From contig NZ_JALQDG010000040.1 in NCBI RefSeq assembly GCF_023631325.1, forward strand, positions 124,001-188,000: 64,000 nt of DNA, read 5' to 3'. Shown here one piece after another: positions 1 through 9,859 of this stretch. The number at the start of each line of letters is the position of its first letter. Position 1 is the first letter of the stretch. The position numbers and the translations under genes are program-made. This DNA is from Caballeronia sp. INDeC2 (GTDB taxonomy: Bacteria; Pseudomonadota; Gammaproteobacteria; Burkholderiales; Burkholderiaceae). The notes under the pieces are model-generated. The model did not search any database and was not told the origin of the DNA. It was given only the letters and a program-made list of their open reading frames with translations.

Positions 1-1
1 C

Positions 2-397
2 TCGGGCCTCGTATGGAATCACATTCCGCACGGCGCGGAAGATCAGACCGGCGATCGTCCGCTCGAAGAGCGCGCGCGCTGGCTCAAGCATGCGGATTTT
101 TTCGTCGGCCTGTCGAGCGGACTTGCGTGGCTCGCGTGGGCATGCGGGACGCCGGTCGCGATGATCAGCGGCTTCACGCACGAGAACAACGAATTCGCCA
201 CGCCTTATCGCGTGATCAATTACCACGCCTGCAACGGCTGCTGGAACGACGTGCGTCATCGCTTCGATCATCAGGACTTCTTCTGGTGCCCGCGCCACAA
301 GGACACGCCGCGCCAGTTCGAGTGCACGCGGCTCATCACGCCCGAACAGGTGAAGCGCACGCTGCGCCGCATTCCGGGATTTGGCACGGAAGCCTGA
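2..397 (+). CDS. Autotransporter strand-loop-strand O-heptosyltransferase, C-terminal part
   Basis: Only the last 131 codons lie in the window; the gene begins upstream. Enzymes of this family (TibC, AAH, BAHT) move heptose from ADP-heptose onto serines of AIDA-type autotransporters in the cytoplasm before export. The visible part has the GT9-like signature of the family: HIPHGAEDQ, ADFFVGLSSGLAWLAWACGTP, then SGFTHENNEF. Four cysteines follow (CNGC, a Cys after FFW, a Cys before TRLITPEQV) in the spacing of the iron-binding motif known in the family. The reading frame ends with EQVKRTLRRIPGFGTEA. It lies 89 bases upstream of a very large repeat autotransporter on the same strand, its likely substrate. 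The assignment is firm at family level; heptose as the sugar is inferred from the family. Confidence 0.88.
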   Translation, partial: SGLVWNHIPHGAEDQTGDRPLEERARWLKHADFFVGLSSGLAWLAWACGTPVAMISGFTHENNEFATPYRVINYHACNGCWNDVRHRFDHQDFFWCPRHKDTPRQFECTRLITPEQVKRTLRRIPGFGTEA

Positions 398-486
398 CCG
401 CACTCACTACCTACGACGTTCGAGACCCGATCGCATCGCGCCTTCATCCGAAGGCGTGAGGGAAGCACACATACCAACACGAACAA

Positions 487-3400
487 ATGAAGCCGCTTAC
501 TTATCGCCGTAAATTCTGTCTGCATGTCTTCGGGGCGCGCCGGCGCCGCTTGTCGCGCCTGTTGTCCGGCATGTTCACGCTGCTGGGCATGCAACTGGCA
601 TTCACGTCAAACGCACACGCCGACTACACGGCGGATGTTCCCGGCGGACAGGCCGTCAATGGCGAATCGGTCAGCGGCACGCAGAATATCGCCGGCTTGG
701 CGAACGCGTCGACCATCACTTACGGGGGCACGCAAAACGTGCTGGCGGGCGGTTATGCGAATGCGACAAACGTGAACGGCGGCGGCACGCAGCACATCGC
801 CGCCGGCGGGTTCGCGAACGCCACGACCGTTTCCGCGGGCGCCAAGGCAGTGATCGACGCCGGCGGCACGGTGAGCGCGCTCTCGCTGTCTTCCGGCTCG
901 GTGATCTCGGCGACGACTTCGGGCGACATCAGCGCGATCAACGCGAACGGCTCGTTGTTCACCGTCCACGGCAACGTTGCGACGGGCGCGCTGCTCACGG
1001 ACGGCAGCGAGCTCGACGTGCTCGGTGCCGGCACGGCGCGCGGCACGGTCGCGAGCGCGGGCGGCACGGAGCATGTTTTCGCGAACGGCACGGCGAGCGG
1101 CAGCCAGATTCTCGGCGGCGCGCAGATCGTGGAGGCGGGCGGCATCGCACTATCGACGCTCGTGACGAGCGGCGGCGAGCAAACGGTTCATGGCGGCGCG
1201 TCCGGCACGACCGTGAACTCCGGCGGCACGCAGAACGTGGCGCAGGGCGGCCTTGCGGTCTCGACATGGGTCGGGAGCGGCGGAACGCTCGTCACGGCGG
1301 GCAACGCGAACAATGTCGACATTGCCTATGGCGGCAACGCATCGGTGACGCAGACGGGTTCGATCGACAACGCGACGGTCCACGGCGGCGCGTATCTGAA
1401 TGTCGATTCAGGCGGTGTCGCGTTCGGCTCGACGCTGAGCGGCAACGGCAGCGACTACGCGAGACAGGACGTTTGGGGCGTCGAAAGCGGCACGACGGTC
1501 GGCGCGTATTCCACGGACACCGTACACACGGGCGGCCTTGCCATCGACACGACGGTCGGCGGCCCGGGCGCATCGCAGACGGTGAACTCGGGCGGGCAGA
1601 CTGCCGGCGTCACGATCAACGACGCCGGCACGGTCTACGTGCAGACGGGCGCGAGCGCGACGGCGGCGGCGATCAATTCTGGCGGCACGCTCTCGGTCGC
1701 GTCCGGCGCGATCGCCGACGGCGTGACGCAAAACGAAGGCGGCGGCCTCGTCGCCAATACGTCGTCGACGGTCTTGAACGGCACCAACACGCGCACGGAC
1801 GGCACGAGCTTCTCCATCGACAACGGCGTCGCGACGCACGCGCAGATCGTCGGCACGGGCTATCTCACGGTGCTCGCGGGCGGCTCGGCGCACGACACGG
1901 TCTACTCGGCGGGCGGCATCTTCCAGGTCGATGCAAGCGGCTTTGCCGATCTCGCGCATCAGGGCGCGGGCGGCCAGATCGTCACGAACACGTCGGCGAC
2001 CATCGCGAACGGCTCGACGGATTCCGGCCGCAACTTCTATATCGCGAACAACGTCGCGTCGGGCGTGATGCTCGACGGATGGAGCGCGAAGCTCGAAGTG
2101 ATGAGCGGCGGCTTCGCCAACGACACGCTGCACGCGAACGGCATCCTGCAAGTGGATGCGGGCGGCTCGGCGAACATCGTCCAGCAGGACGCGGGCGCGG
2201 CGCTCATCACCAACACGTCGGCGACGATCACGAGCGGCCACAACCGCATGGGCGATTACTCGGTGACGAGCAACGTCGCGTCGAACGTCGTGGTCGAAAG
2301 CCGCGGCGATCTCACCGTGCTCTCGGGCGGCTCCGCAGTCTCGACGACCATCGGCACGAACGGCAACGCGACGGTCAACAACGGCGGCATCGCGACTTCG
2401 GTCACGGTCGCGAACTCGGGGCGCTTCCAGGTCGATGCGGGCGGCACGGCGGATATCGTCGATATCGACAACGGCGGGGCGCTCGTCACCAACACGTCGG
2501 CGACGATCACGCACGGCAGCAACACGCTCGGCGGCTTCACGGTGAGCGGCAACGTTGCATCGAACGTGCTGGCGGAGAACGGCGGCTCGCTGACCGTGCT
2601 CGACGGCGGCACCGCGAGCGCGACGACGGTCGGCAGCGGCGGCGCGATCGTCGTGTCGGGCGGCGTGGCGCAGGACACGACGATCAACGCCTGGGGCTAC
2701 GGCGTCGCGAGCGGGGGCACGATGAACGATGCCGTCGTGAACGGCAACGCATCGCTCACGGTGTCGGGCGGCGTCGCCAACGATACGGTCGTCAACGCGG
2801 GCGGCAGCGCGGTCGTAACGGGCAGCGGCACGACGAACGACACGCAGTTGAACGCCGGCGCGGTCGAGCGCGTGTATGGCGGCGTCGCGAGCGGCACGGT
2901 GATCTCGGCGGGCGCGACGGCTTATATCGACGGCGGTGAAACGCGCGGCGAGATCATCGCGGGCGGCACGCAGCTCGTGCGCGGCGGCACGACCTACGAC
3001 ACCCGGTTCGACAGCGGCACGCTCGTGGTATCGGGCGGCGGCACGACCTCGGGAACGATCGCGGCGACGGGCACCTACGTCGACGTGCGCGGCGGCACGA
3101 CGGTCGGCACGCTGCTCGCGACCGGCGCGCAGGAAGTCGTGACGAGCGGCAGCGCGATCGGCACCGTTGTCGGCAGCGGCGCGACGCAGACGATCGAGCG
3201 GAACGGCTACGCGTCGGGCACGCAGATTCAGGCGAACGGCAATGAAAACGTCCTCGGCGGCAGCGAAGGCGCGGTCGTATCGGCGGGCGGCAATCAGACG
3301 GTGACGGGACGCTATGCGTGGTCCGAATCGGCGACCGTGCTCGCGGGCGGATCGGTGACGATTGCGGCCGGCGCATCGGCGAGCGGCGCGCAATTGCAGG

Positions 3401-6400
3401 GCGGCGCGCTCGTCGTGTCGTCGGGTTCGCAGGCCGACGGCACGCACGTTCTCGCGGGCGGCACGCTCTCGATTCTCTCGGGCGGCTCGGGCAGCAATGC
3501 GACGATCGGCACGAGCGGCACGGAAGTCATCGCATCGGGCGGCAAGTCCTACAGCGACATGGTGAGCGGCGGCACGCAAAGCATTCAGGCGGGCGCTTAC
3601 GCGCAGGACGCGACCGTGTCGGACGGCGGCCAGCAGTCTGTGCTCGCGGGCGGCTCCGCGGCAAATACGACGATTTCGAGCGGCGGCCTGCAGTCGGTGA
3701 GCGGCACCGTCAGCGGCACGGTGGTGTCCGGCGGCACGCAGTCCGTCGAAACGGGCGGCCACGCGAACGGCACGACGCTCTACGGCGGCACCCAGGTCGT
3801 GAGTTCCGGCGGCGTCGCCAACGACGCGGGCGTCTACGGCGGCACGCAGCAGGTATTGTCGGGCGCGCATGTCTCCGGCGCCGATGTCCTGTTCGGCGGA
3901 CGGCAGCAAGTGGCCTCGGGCGGCGTGGCATCGGGGACGTACTTCGCCCTCGGCGGCACGCTCGACATGGCGGCGGGCGGCTCGGCGCTGGGCGTTCAGC
4001 AGGACGCCGGCGGCGCGCTCGTCGCGAACACCGACGCCACGGTCGTCGGTCAGAACAACAACGGCGCGTTCAGCATCAGCGGACATGTCGCGTCGAACGT
4101 GTTCGTCGAGAACGGCGGGCAGCTTGCGGTGAAGGCGGGCGGCAGCGCGATCGATACGCACGTCGCGAACGGCGGCACGGTGACGGTCGCATCCACGGGC
4201 GTGGCGAGCGGCAGCATCGTCGGCTCGGGTGGCGTGCAGCGCGTCAGTTCGGGCGGTCATGCTAGCGGCACGCTGATCGGTGACGGCGGCGTGGAAGCCG
4301 TCGCGTCGGGCGGGGTTTCGCGCGATGCGTCGGTGACGAGCGGCGGTGCGCAGAGCGTCGCGTCGGGCGGCACGGCGACCGGCACGATGGTGTCGGCGGG
4401 CGGGATGCAGGCGGTGCAGTCGGGCGGCGTGGCATCGGGCACGCAGGTGTTGTCGGGCGGCGTGCAGGATCTCGCGGCGGGCGGCAGCGCGGTATCGACG
4501 CTGATCGCGGGCGGCGGCCTGCAAACGGTGCAGACGGGCGCGACCGCGATCGACACGACCGTCGCGAGCGGCGGCGTGCAGGAAGTCGCCTCGGGCGGCA
4601 CGGCCACCGGCACGCTCGTGAGCGCAGGCGGCGTGCAGCGCGTGTCGTCGGGCGGCCATGCCGGCTCGGTCACGCTCGGCAGCGGCGGCAATCAGTATGT
4701 GTCGTCGGGCGGCGCGGCCAACGGCGTCGCGGTGACGAACGGCGGCACGCAGACCGTGCTCGCGGGCGGCAACGTCAGCGGCACCAACGTGTCGAGCGGC
4801 GGCACGCAGGCGGTGTCCTCGGGCGGACGCTCGACCAATGCGGTCGTATCGAACGGCGGCCAGCAGACGATCACCCTCGGCGGCGCGGCGAGCGGCACGC
4901 TCGTGCAGAGCGGCGGCTCGCTGACGGTATCGAGCGGCGGCGCGGCGGGCAGCGTGACCGTCGACGGCGGCGGCCGCGCCACCATCACGCGAGCGGGCAG
5001 TGCGACCATCGACCAACGATCGGGCGCGGCGCTCGTCACCGATACCTCGGCGACGGTCAGCGGCATCAACACGGGCGGCGCGTTCCAGGTCGCGGGCAAC
5101 GTCGGCTCGAACGTGCTCGTCGAGAATGGCGGCACGTTCCAGGTGCTGTCGGGCGGCGTCGCGAGCGGCACGCACGTCGGCGCGGGCGGCACGGAGAACG
5201 TGTCGGCGGGCGGTTCGGCGCTGCGCTCGATCGTCTCCGGCGGCTCGCAGCGCGTATCGGCGGGCGGTCTGGCCAGCGGCGCGACGGTCGGCGCGGCGGG
5301 CGTGCAGCAAGTCGCGGCGGGCGCGAGCGCCATCGACACGACGGTCGGCGCGGGCGGCAATCAAAACGTCGCAGGCCTCGCGAGCGGCACGACGGTTTCG
5401 GGCGGCACGCAGACGGTGTCGTCGGGCGGCGTTGCGCGTGGCACGACGGTCGCGGGCGGCGGTGCGCAGAACGTGAATTCGGGCGGCACGGCCATCGCGA
5501 CGACGCTTGCATCGAACGGCACGCAGACGCTGACCTCGGGCGCCGTGGCGAGCGCGACGACGATCAACGGCGGCACGCAGAACATTCTTGCGGGCGGCGT
5601 GGCGAACGACACGACCGTCAACGCGGGCGGCTTGCAGTATGTCGATGGCGTCATCGAAGGCTATGCGTACAACACCGTGGTCAATAGCGGTGGCGTGCAG
5701 CAAGTCGCGTTCGGCGGCTTCGCGGGCAACGCGGTGATCAACGGTGGCGCGTTGCAGGAAGTGCAGGCGGACGGCATCGCGAGCGGCACGACGGTGAACG
5801 GCGGCACACAAGTGGTCAACTCGGGCGGCACGGCGCAGAACACGACGCTCGACGCCGGCGGCGTGCAGCGCGTGAACTCGGGCGCGCTTGTGACGAATAC
5901 GCTCGTGGCGAGCGGCGGCACGCTGACGGGCGACGGCAACGTGGCGGGCGTCCACGTGACGAGCGGCGGCCTCGTGCAGAACCTGGCGCGCGCGAGCCTC
6001 GGCATCGTCGACGATGGCGGCACGGTGCAGGTCGATACGGTAACGGCGGCGAACGTCGCGGTGAACGGCGGCGGCAAGCTGATGGGCAGCGGCACGCTCG
6101 TCGGCAATGCGACGATCAACGCGGGCGGCGCGCTCGCCACGACGACGCCGGGGCAGACGCTGCGCGTGAACGGCAACGTCGCGCTCAACGACGGCTCGAC
6201 GTTCGTCGTCGGCGCGAACGCGGCGGGCCAGACGGGCAGCGTCGCGGTGACAGGCGACGTGAGCATCGCGCAAACCGGTGCCAACGGCGGCGCGACGGTC
6301 GTCGTGAACGCGTCGCCGGATGCCTGGAAGCCGAACACGAAGTACACGATTCTCACGTACACGGGCGCGCTGACCGGCTCGTTCGCGGGCGTCGGGATGG

Positions 6401-7596
6401 ACTTCGCGTATCTGACGCCGACGCTCACGTATGCACCGCAGGAAATCGACCTGACGTTGAAGATCGCATCGATCTTCTATCAGACGGGCGAGTTCGCGGG
6501 CTTCGGCATGGTCGGGCAGAACCGCAACCAGTTGCAGGTGGCGAGCGCGCTCAACCGCATACTCGCGACGGGCGGCAATGCCGTCACCGACAAGCTGCTG
6601 TTCGAAACGCGGGCGGGCGCGCAGTCGGCGCTTTCGCAGATGGACGGCGACGAAGCAACCGGCCTCTTGCGCATCGCGCGCCAGAGCACCGAAGCGTTCG
6701 GCAACACGGTTGGCGAGCGGCTGACGGCGGCGGCGCTGGAGCGTCCGTCGAACGACGTGTGGGCCACGGTGCGCTACGGCCAGTCGCACGCATCGGGCGA
6801 TGCATCGGCCGGCAGCAACGCGCTCGATGCGCGCACGAGTTCGCTTGCGATCGGCTTCGATCGCGAAGTGCTGCGCGACGTGCGCGCGGGCGTCGCCGTC
6901 GATGCGGACTACAGCGATCTGGGCTTCAACACGCCGGGCGCGAGCGGTCATGCGAACGGCTGGCAGGCGCTGATCTACGGCGCGTGGCAACCGGCGGCGC
7001 AGCCGTTCTTTGTGCGCGGCATGGCGGGGATCGGGCGCTGGAGCAATTCGGTGAATCGCGTCGTGTCGTTCGGCGGGATGTCGGGCACGCCGCAAGGCAG
7101 CGTCGAGACGCGTTCGGCGACCGCGTACGCGGAAACCGGTCTGAACCTGCACGTGCGCGACGACATGACGTTGCAGCCGTATGTCGGCGTGCGTGTCGGC
7201 CGATACAACCAGGACGGCTTCGGCGAGAGCAATGGCAACGCGTTCGACCTCGTCTATCAGGGCAGCAGTCAGGCCGCGACGACGGGCGTGGCGGGCGTGC
7301 GTTATCTGCTGAAGCAGAAGCGTCAGAGCGGCGCGAGCAATATATGGGAGATCGACGCCAACGTGCAGCAGCGCTTCGGCAATCTGGACCAGACGCTCAA
7401 TGCCGCGTTCGCGACGGCGCCGGGCTCGGTGTATCAGGTGTCGGGCACGCCGCTCGCGCGCACGGTCGGCCATGTGGCGACGGGCGGGGCCTGGGAAGTC
7501 GGCCGTTATGCGTCGGTGTTCGCTCGCGTTGCGGTGGATTTCGGCAAGCACGAGCAGGACTACAGCGGCGTCGTGGGATTGAACTGGAAGTGGTAA
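487..7596 (+). CDS. Giant AIDA-type autotransporter adhesin with strand-loop-strand repeats
   Basis: A 2369-residue type Va autotransporter. Residues 1 to about 45 form a long, arginine-rich signal peptide ending in SNAHA before DYTADVPGG. Residues about 46-1990 are a passenger made of roughly 19-residue strand-loop-strand repeats of the pattern GGVASGTTVNSGGTQ, the kind glycosylated by heptosyltransferases; no cysteine occurs in it. Six longer modules of about 50 residues (around nt 1720, 1950, 2180, 2460, 3990 and 5010) with the core TNTSATI followed by NVASNV interrupt the short repeats. From about residue 1995 (FYQTGEFAGFGMVGQNRNQ) comes the autotransporter linker, and from about 2090 the outer-membrane beta-barrel, ending in the aromatic VGLNWKW. 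Expected roles are adhesion and autoaggregation. The heptosyltransferase gene just upstream fits a modified passenger. The ATG at 487 is the only start giving a signal peptide; its ribosome binding site is weak. Confidence 0.93.
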   Translation: MKPLTYRRKFCLHVFGARRRRLSRLLSGMFTLLGMQLAFTSNAHADYTADVPGGQAVNGESVSGTQNIAGLANASTITYGGTQNVLAGGYANATNVNGGGTQHIAAGGFANATTVSAGAKAVIDAGGTVSALSLSSGSVISATTSGDISAINANGSLFTVHGNVATGALLTDGSELDVLGAGTARGTVASAGGTEHVFANGTASGSQILGGAQIVEAGGIALSTLVTSGGEQTVHGGASGTTVNSGGTQNVAQGGLAVSTWVGSGGTLVTAGNANNVDIAYGGNASVTQTGSIDNATVHGGAYLNVDSGGVAFGSTLSGNGSDYARQDVWGVESGTTVGAYSTDTVHTGGLAIDTTVGGPGASQTVNSGGQTAGVTINDAGTVYVQTGASATAAAINSGGTLSVASGAIADGVTQNEGGGLVANTSSTVLNGTNTRTDGTSFSIDNGVATHAQIVGTGYLTVLAGGSAHDTVYSAGGIFQVDASGFADLAHQGAGGQIVTNTSATIANGSTDSGRNFYIANNVASGVMLDGWSAKLEVMSGGFANDTLHANGILQVDAGGSANIVQQDAGAALITNTSATITSGHNRMGDYSVTSNVASNVVVESRGDLTVLSGGSAVSTTIGTNGNATVNNGGIATSVTVANSGRFQVDAGGTADIVDIDNGGALVTNTSATITHGSNTLGGFTVSGNVASNVLAENGGSLTVLDGGTASATTVGSGGAIVVSGGVAQDTTINAWGYGVASGGTMNDAVVNGNASLTVSGGVANDTVVNAGGSAVVTGSGTTNDTQLNAGAVERVYGGVASGTVISAGATAYIDGGETRGEIIAGGTQLVRGGTTYDTRFDSGTLVVSGGGTTSGTIAATGTYVDVRGGTTVGTLLATGAQEVVTSGSAIGTVVGSGATQTIERNGYASGTQIQANGNENVLGGSEGAVVSAGGNQTVTGRYAWSESATVLAGGSVTIAAGASASGAQLQGGALVVSSGSQADGTHVLAGGTLSILSGGSGSNATIGTSGTEVIASGGKSYSDMVSGGTQSIQAGAYAQDATVSDGGQQSVLAGGSAANTTISSGGLQSVSGTVSGTVVSGGTQSVETGGHANGTTLYGGTQVVSSGGVANDAGVYGGTQQVLSGAHVSGADVLFGGRQQVASGGVASGTYFALGGTLDMAAGGSALGVQQDAGGALVANTDATVVGQNNNGAFSISGHVASNVFVENGGQLAVKAGGSAIDTHVANGGTVTVASTGVASGSIVGSGGVQRVSSGGHASGTLIGDGGVEAVASGGVSRDASVTSGGAQSVASGGTATGTMVSAGGMQAVQSGGVASGTQVLSGGVQDLAAGGSAVSTLIAGGGLQTVQTGATAIDTTVASGGVQEVASGGTATGTLVSAGGVQRVSSGGHAGSVTLGSGGNQYVSSGGAANGVAVTNGGTQTVLAGGNVSGTNVSSGGTQAVSSGGRSTNAVVSNGGQQTITLGGAASGTLVQSGGSLTVSSGGAAGSVTVDGGGRATITRAGSATIDQRSGAALVTDTSATVSGINTGGAFQVAGNVGSNVLVENGGTFQVLSGGVASGTHVGAGGTENVSAGGSALRSIVSGGSQRVSAGGLASGATVGAAGVQQVAAGASAIDTTVGAGGNQNVAGLASGTTVSGGTQTVSSGGVARGTTVAGGGAQNVNSGGTAIATTLASNGTQTLTSGAVASATTINGGTQNILAGGVANDTTVNAGGLQYVDGVIEGYAYNTVVNSGGVQQVAFGGFAGNAVINGGALQEVQADGIASGTTVNGGTQVVNSGGTAQNTTLDAGGVQRVNSGALVTNTLVASGGTLTGDGNVAGVHVTSGGLVQNLARASLGIVDDGGTVQVDTVTAANVAVNGGGKLMGSGTLVGNATINAGGALATTTPGQTLRVNGNVALNDGSTFVVGANAAGQTGSVAVTGDVSIAQTGANGGATVVVNASPDAWKPNTKYTILTYTGALTGSFAGVGMDFAYLTPTLTYAPQEIDLTLKIASIFYQTGEFAGFGMVGQNRNQLQVASALNRILATGGNAVTDKLLFETRAGAQSALSQMDGDEATGLLRIARQSTEAFGNTVGERLTAAALERPSNDVWATVRYGQSHASGDASAGSNALDARTSSLAIGFDREVLRDVRAGVAVDADYSDLGFNTPGASGHANGWQALIYGAWQPAAQPFFVRGMAGIGRWSNSVNRVVSFGGMSGTPQGSVETRSATAYAETGLNLHVRDDMTLQPYVGVRVGRYNQDGFGESNGNAFDLVYQGSSQAATTGVAGVRYLLKQKRQSGASNIWEIDANVQQRFGNLDQTLNAAFATAPGSVYQVSGTPLARTVGHVATGGAWEVGRYASVFARVAVDFGKHEQDYSGVVGLNWKW

Positions 7597-7602
7597 GGAA
7601 GG

Positions 7603-7633
7603 CGGCGCGTGCGGGAGCACGCGCCGTTTTTTT
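7603..7633 (+). terminator. Rho-independent terminator of the autotransporter gene
   Basis: A perfect 10-bp GC stem (cggcgcgtgc paired with gcacgcgccg) with a GGGA loop is followed directly by seven T. It starts 7 bases after the autotransporter stop codon, so it ends that transcript before the convergent MocR-type gene. Confidence 0.93.
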
Positions 7634-7660
7634 ATGAGCGTAATTACTTCGGATGGCGAA

Positions 7661-8999
7661 TCAAATATCGATCTGCGCTTCGACGATCTCTCTGACCCGT
7701 CCCAACGCGTCCCTCAACGTTTCCGCATCCACCGATCCCAGCGCCAAACGCAACGCATGCGGCACCTGCACCGCGGTGCAAAACGGCTCGGCCGTCGACA
7801 CCGAAATGCGCTCTTTCATCAGCGCCGCCGCGATGCGGTCCGCACGCACTTCCCCGGGCATCGGGAGCCACACGAAATACGAAGCAGGATGCGCGACGCG
7901 CTTCAATCGGCCCAACGCGCTCGCCGCGATAGTCTGCCGCATCGACGCATCCGCGCGCTTTTCGGCTTCGAGCCTGTCCACCGTGCCGTCTTCGAGCCAG
8001 CCGCACGCGATGGCCGTCATCACGCCCGGCGTATTCCACGTCGTCACCCTGATCGCGCGCTCTATCTTCGGCACGCATTCGAGAGGCGCGACGACATAGC
8101 CGACGCGCAAGCCCGTCGCCACGTTCTTCGACAATCCCGATACGTACACCGTGAGTTCAGGCGCGATCGCGGCGATAGGCGGCGGTGCATCGTCGGCGAG
8201 AAAGGCGTAGGCCGCATCTTCGATGATGAAGAAGCCATGCTTGCGCGCGAGCGATGCCAGTTGCCTGCGCCGCGTCGCCGTCATCACCCAGCCGAGCGGA
8301 TTGTGCAGCGTCGGCATCGTGTAGACGGCTCGCACGCGCCGCCGCTTGCATAACATGTCGAGCGCCGGGATCGGGGCCCGTACCGGACGCCGGCAGCGGC
8401 GCGAGTTCGAGCCGATGCGCCTCGGCCAATAGCTTGAATCCCGGATAGGTCAGCGTGTCGACGGCCACCACGTCGCCGGGTTTCAGCAGCGCCATCACGG
8501 TCGTGGCGAGGCCGTGCTGCGCACCATCGACGATCATCACGCGATCCGCGCCCGCATCGAGCCCACGGCGCGTGAGATGCCGCGAGACGGTCGCCCGGTC
8601 GCGCGCGCGGCCGCCATGCGGCTGATAGCGAAGCAGCGCTTCCAGATCGCCCGCCAACGACAACTGCCGTAGCGCATTGCGCAACAATTCCGCTTGACCG
8701 GCCAGCGCGGGATAGTTGAAGTTCAGATCGACGATGTCCGCGGCGATGGCGACCTGATCGATGCCGAGCCCACGTGCGAGAGTCGTTTCCTTCACGAAGG
8801 TGCCGCGTCCCGTCTCGCCGCTGACGAGGCCCATCGCGTTCAGCTCCGCATAGACGCGCGTCGCGGTGACGATGCCGAGTCCCTCGCGCGCGGCGAGCTC
8901 ACGATGCGTGGGCAGCCGTGTTCCCGCTTTGAGACGGCCGGAACGAATGTCCTCGACGAATCTGTCGACGATTTGCTTGTAGCGTGGCGGTTTCGGCAT
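7661..8999 (-). pseudogene. MocR-type GntR/aminotransferase regulator, split by a frameshift
   Basis: MocR regulators join an N-terminal GntR winged helix to a fold type I PLP aminotransferase-like domain. The 5' part (from ATG at 8999) has the GntR helix-turn-helix (SGRLKAGTRLPTHRELA) and the first half of the aminotransferase domain (IVDGAQHGLATTVMALLKPGD). The 3' part, in another frame, carries TMPTLHNPLGWV and the PLP lysine motif SGLSKNVATGLRVGYV. The two parts meet near 8367-8369, where a run of three G on the plus strand reads as one base too many: removing one base restores a continuous frame of about 445 codons (GPD-PALDMLCKRRR). This may be a true inactivating mutation or a homopolymer error. 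The gene is divergent from the DJ-1/PfpI gene at 9082, a likely target. Confidence 0.8.
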
Positions 9000-9081
9000 G
9001 TATTCATGACAATTTTTTGATTGTATTTATTCTGGGCCGTAGCATGCGTAGATGCAACACATGCGCTGAAAGGAGCACATC

Positions 9082-9696
9082 ATGCACATCGCCATTCTCA
9101 CCTTCGAGGGCTTCAACGAACTGGATTCGCTGATTGCGCTCGGCATTCTCAATCGCGTGAAAAAGCCCGACTGGCAAGTGTCGATCGCGTGTCCGCAAAA
9201 AGAAGTGCGTTCGATGAACGGCGTCGTGCTGAAGGCGCAAGCCACGCTCGACGACGCCGCGAACGCCGACGCCGTGATCGTCGGCAGCGGCATGCTGACG
9301 CGCCAGGTCGTAGCCGATGCGTCGCTGATGGCGCGCATCAGGCTCGATCCCGCACGCCAGTTATTGGGCGCGCAATGCTCGGGCACGCTCATTCTCGCGA
9401 AGCTCGGTCTGCTTCATGACGTTCCCGCCTGCACCGACGTCACGACGAAGCCGTGGGTCGAAGAAGCGGGCGTGCGCACGCTCGATCAACCGTTCGTCGC
9501 GAACGGCAACGTCGCCACGGCGGGCGGATGTCTCGCATCGCAGTATCTTGCGGCATGGGTGATCGCGCGGCTCGAAGGCGTCGAAGCGGCGCGCAGTGCG
9601 ATGCATTACGTTGCGCCTGTCGGCGAAAAAGAGGCCTACGTCGAGCGCGCGATGAAAAACATCGCGCCGTATGCCGACGTCGTTACAACGGCGTAA
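9082..9696 (+). CDS. DJ-1/PfpI family protein
   Basis: A 204-residue protein of the class I glutamine amidotransferase-like fold. It has the family nucleophile elbow GAQCSG with Cys99 and the conserved acidic residue Glu13 in FEGFNELD near the N-terminus. Homologues include isonitrile hydratase, GlxA-like N-domains and stress chaperone-like proteins. A good ribosome binding site (AAAGGAG) lies 8 bases before the ATG. It is transcribed away from the broken MocR-type regulator, with an 82-base shared upstream region, an arrangement typical of a MocR regulator and its target. The exact substrate cannot be read from the sequence. Confidence 0.82.
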   Translation: MHIAILTFEGFNELDSLIALGILNRVKKPDWQVSIACPQKEVRSMNGVVLKAQATLDDAANADAVIVGSGMLTRQVVADASLMARIRLDPARQLLGAQCSGTLILAKLGLLHDVPACTDVTTKPWVEEAGVRTLDQPFVANGNVATAGGCLASQYLAAWVIARLEGVEAARSAMHYVAPVGEKEAYVERAMKNIAPYADVVTTA

Positions 9697-9809
9697 ATCG
9701 TGCACTGCAAAGCCCGTCCCGACTCGCGTGACGGCCTCTTCGTGCTGCACCTGCGTAAAGAAAACCGCTTGTACAAAGCATTAAACGCTTCGGGAAAGTC
9801 CTTAGAGAA

Positions 9810-9827
9810 ACATCAGACGTCTGATGT
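9810..9827. promoter_or_regulatory. Perfect 18-bp palindrome, likely GntR operator
   Basis: The sequence acatcagacgtctgatgt equals its own reverse complement over 18 bases. It lies 32 bases before the ATG of the GntR/UTRA regulator and overlaps a possible -10 box (TATATT at 9827-9832). That position fits autorepression of the regulator and the catabolic operon behind it. The protein that binds is inferred. Confidence 0.7.
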
Positions 9828-9859
9828 ATATTTCAGGGACCGTCATCCGAGAGACCTTC

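Noticed and set aside
700..6000. Possible satellite DNA or CRISPR-like array
   Set aside because: The repetition is in the protein (strand-loop-strand repeats); DNA units vary in length and sequence and no constant repeat with unique spacers exists.
1408..7620. A 2070-codon open frame on the minus strand across the autotransporter
   Set aside because: It is a shadow caused by the repeated GC-rich codons of the autotransporter; the translation is arginine- and alanine-rich, has no family features, and the plus-strand frame has a signal peptide and a barrel.
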